A DNA stretch of 7,182 bases from an uncultured Planctomycetaceae bacterium (GTDB lineage Bacteria > Planctomycetota > Planctomycetia > Pirellulales > Pirellulaceae): contig CAIXSC010000481.1 in NCBI GenBank assembly GCA_903921945.1, forward strand, positions 1 through 7,182, written 5' to 3'. Below the pieces are notes generated by a model. That model was not told the DNA's origin. It saw nothing but the letters and a program-made list of their open reading frames with translations, and made no database searches. Below are positions 6,541 to 7,182 of this stretch, piece after piece. Each line of letters starts with the position of its first letter. The stretch's first letter is position 1. The position numbers and the translations under genes are program-made.

Positions 6541-6585
6541 ATGAAAGGCCACCCGCGGTAATCCGCGAACCGTTCGTGGAACTCG

Positions 6586-6747
6586 GCCTGACTCTCGTTC
6601 GCTCGAAGCGTTGGCCCCAGAACTCCGTTGGAGCAACCACGAAGGACACGAAGAGCACGAAGATGGAATTCGACGAGGTTCTCGAATCGCGTGATGGACC
6701 TCCTGATCGAAAACGAGCGGATTTCCGAAATGACGAGTGTCGCGAAA
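6586..6747 (+). repeat. Direct repeat, copy 1
   Basis: This segment is similar to 7011-7182, with an offset of 425-427 bp before the arrays and 436 bp after them. Shared blocks are GCCTGAC, TTCGCTCG, a nearly identical 27-bp stretch just before the 9-bp arrays that includes AGAACTCCGTTGGAGCAACC, the array itself (3 units here, 4 in copy 2), ATGGAATTCGACGAG, ATGGACCTCCTGATCGAAA, and a diverged tail ending in GCGAAA. Confidence 0.88.
6638..6662 (+). repeat. 9-bp CACGAAG array (3 units), left arm
   Basis: CACGAAG occurs at 6638-6644, 6647-6653 and 6656-6662, separated by 2-bp spacers (GA, AG). It ends directly against an ATG at 6663. The same heptamer occurs in reverse complement at 6874-6907, so the two arrays form an inverted repeat around the gene remnant. 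Confidence 0.9.
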
Positions 6748-6870
6748 ATCAGGGGCATTCATGCGGCCCAACGGTTGACCTGCATGAAATGGGCCGGGGT
6801 GAAGATCGGACGATTGACGAACTTCAACGCGACCAAACTGAAAGATGGCATCCAACACTTCGTGGTCTGA
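6663..6870 (+). pseudogene. GxxExxR family (PDDEXK_3) remnant, frameshifted and internally deleted
   Basis: From 6694 the frame reads MDLLIENER and ends in NFNATKLKDGIQHFVV with a TGA stop at 6868-6870. This matches the C-terminal part of GxxExxR proteins (consensus near DLLVEN, then VELKAVE, HxAQxLTYLKLTG, LLINFNVPxLKDGI). H and Q of IHAAQ and NFN...LKDGI are kept, but the VELK motif with the catalytic-type Glu and Lys is degraded to SEMTS. The family start (MEFDEL) is present at 6663 in a different frame, offset by one base relative to copy 2. The roughly 70 residues carrying the GxxExxR signature itself are missing between these two parts. Intact members are around 120-130 residues and have no proven function. 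The 58-residue piece from 6694 is not expected to fold as the enzyme, though expression as a short peptide cannot be excluded. Confidence 0.8.
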
Positions 6871-6873
6871 AAC

Positions 6874-6907
6874 CTTCGTGCTCTTCGTGCTCTTCGTGTA
6901 CTTCGTG
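6874..6907 (-). repeat. 9-bp array, inverted right arm (4 units)
   Basis: CTTCGTG, the reverse complement of CACGAAG, occurs at 6874-6880, 6883-6889, 6892-6898 and 6901-6907, with 2-bp spacers CT, CT and TA. It starts 3 bases after the stop of the GxxExxR remnant. One more isolated CTTCGTG lies inside the end of that frame at 6858-6864. Confidence 0.9.
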
Positions 6908-7064
6908 ATACACCGACCGTCGCGATCCACTTGTCTGCCATGGGACCATGCGGCGACCGTGACAAACAAGGCTGTGCGTCCGAGCGGGCGAACGAACCCG
7001 CTTGGAAATCGCCTGACGATTGTTCGCTCGCAGCGCGTTGGCCCTAGAACTCCGTTGGAGCAAC

Positions 7065-7098
7065 CACGAAGAGCACGAAGAGCACGAAGAGCACGAAG
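7065..7098 (+). repeat. 9-bp CACGAAG array (4 units), copy 2
   Basis: CACGAAG occurs at 7065-7071, 7074-7080, 7083-7089 and 7092-7098 with AG spacers throughout. The array ends flush against the ATG at 7099, exactly as in copy 1, but has one more unit. Confidence 0.92.
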
Positions 7099-7182
7099 AT
7101 GGAATTCGACGAGCTCTCGAATCACGCGATGGACCTCCTGATCGAAATCCGGCTGATCGTGGAATGGACGAGTGTTGCGAAA
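7099..7182 (+). pseudogene. GxxExxR family remnant, copy 2 (partial, internally deleted)
   Basis: One frame is open from the ATG at 7099 to the window end (28 codons): MEFDELSNHA, then MDLLIEIRLIVEWTSVAK. The first part resembles the start of GxxExxR proteins (ELSxxVIGAAIEVH), and the second jumps straight to the region near DLLVENRLIVELKSV. About 70 residues that should lie between them are absent, at the same place as in copy 1, but here the frame is not broken. RLIVE is closer to the family consensus than the matching part of copy 1. The downstream half lies outside the window, so whether this short version has a complete frame is unknown. Confidence 0.7.

Larger units (their letters stand above)
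6280..6585. other. Intergenic region with stem-loops, no gene
   Basis: I see no gene here. An open frame on the minus strand spans 6345-6758, but it runs antisense through the GxxExxR remnant and its array and has no recognisable domain. Structured elements are a GC-rich hairpin just after the long gene, an imperfect stem-loop at 6394-6427 (CCCCG/CGGGG outer, CCAT/ATGG inner), and the double hairpin at 6493-6540. Confidence 0.6.
7011..7182 (+). repeat. Direct repeat, copy 2 (runs off the window)
   Basis: This is the second copy of the segment at 6586-6747. It starts about where a 425-bp tandem unit beginning at 6586 would end, so the arrangement looks like a near-tandem duplication. Weak similarity continues a little upstream of both starting points (GAACC...GGAA). 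The repeat is cut by the window edge. The intervening 6908-7010 holds nothing else that I recognise. Confidence 0.85.

Noticed and set aside
6345..6758. A 137-codon open frame on the minus strand
   Set aside because: It runs antisense through the GxxExxR remnant, the 9-bp array and the REP-like hairpins, has no recognisable domain, and its residues simply reflect repeat DNA.
6638..7098. CACGAAG units as a CRISPR array
   Set aside because: Units are only 7 bp with 2-bp spacers, so there are no unique spacers; this is a simple tandem repeat.
6064..7125. A 353-codon open frame on the minus strand
   Set aside because: It overlaps the end of the PLC-like gene and both repeat copies, with arginine/leucine-rich stretches from the arrays. 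High GC content makes such antisense frames common.

Overview
The window looks like a chromosomal segment of a planctomycete, most likely a Pirellulales-type bacterium. The evidence is the high GC content, a DUF1501 protein with the twin-arginine-type N-terminus common in that phylum, a secreted ThuA-like protein next to a creatininase-family amidohydrolase, a DUF4332 helix-hairpin-helix domain, weak or absent Shine-Dalgarno sequences on some genes, and repeat-rich intergenic DNA. The lineage is inferred from gene content; no marker gene is present.

Layout. Bases 1-57 are the last 18 codons of an unidentified upstream gene. They are followed by a degenerate 7-bp tandem repeat (about 61-147) and a DUF1501 gene (194-1579). 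A 320-bp gap holds a four-copy CAAATGCC repeat and two back-to-back hairpins. A probable two-gene operon follows: a secreted ThuA-like protein (1900-2985, start moved to an internal ATG with a good ribosome binding site) and a creatininase-family metal amidohydrolase (3030-3809), 44 bp apart. After a 139-bp spacer with an inverted repeat and a strong ribosome binding site comes a 776-codon gene (3949-6279). It encodes a phospholipase C / S1-P1 nuclease-like zinc domain, a long low-complexity linker with a pentapeptide repeat array, and a C-terminal DUF4332 domain.

The last 900 bp (6280-7182) hold no intact gene. They contain a structured, REP-like pair of hairpins (6493-6540) and then two related copies of a degraded GxxExxR-family (PDDEXK_3) gene about 425 bp apart. 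Each copy is preceded by a tandem array of a 9-bp CACGAAG-containing unit. The first copy is also followed by the same array in inverted orientation, so it sits between inverted repeats. Both copies appear to lack the same central part of the gene.

The four intact genes do not form one obvious pathway. The ThuA and creatininase genes are probably co-transcribed and could act in uptake or breakdown of a sugar or amide compound, but no substrate can be read from the sequence. The two most noteworthy items are the phospholipase-C-like/DUF4332 fusion protein, and the GxxExxR remnant framed by inverted 9-bp arrays and duplicated in near-tandem, which behaves like a small repeat or mobile unit.
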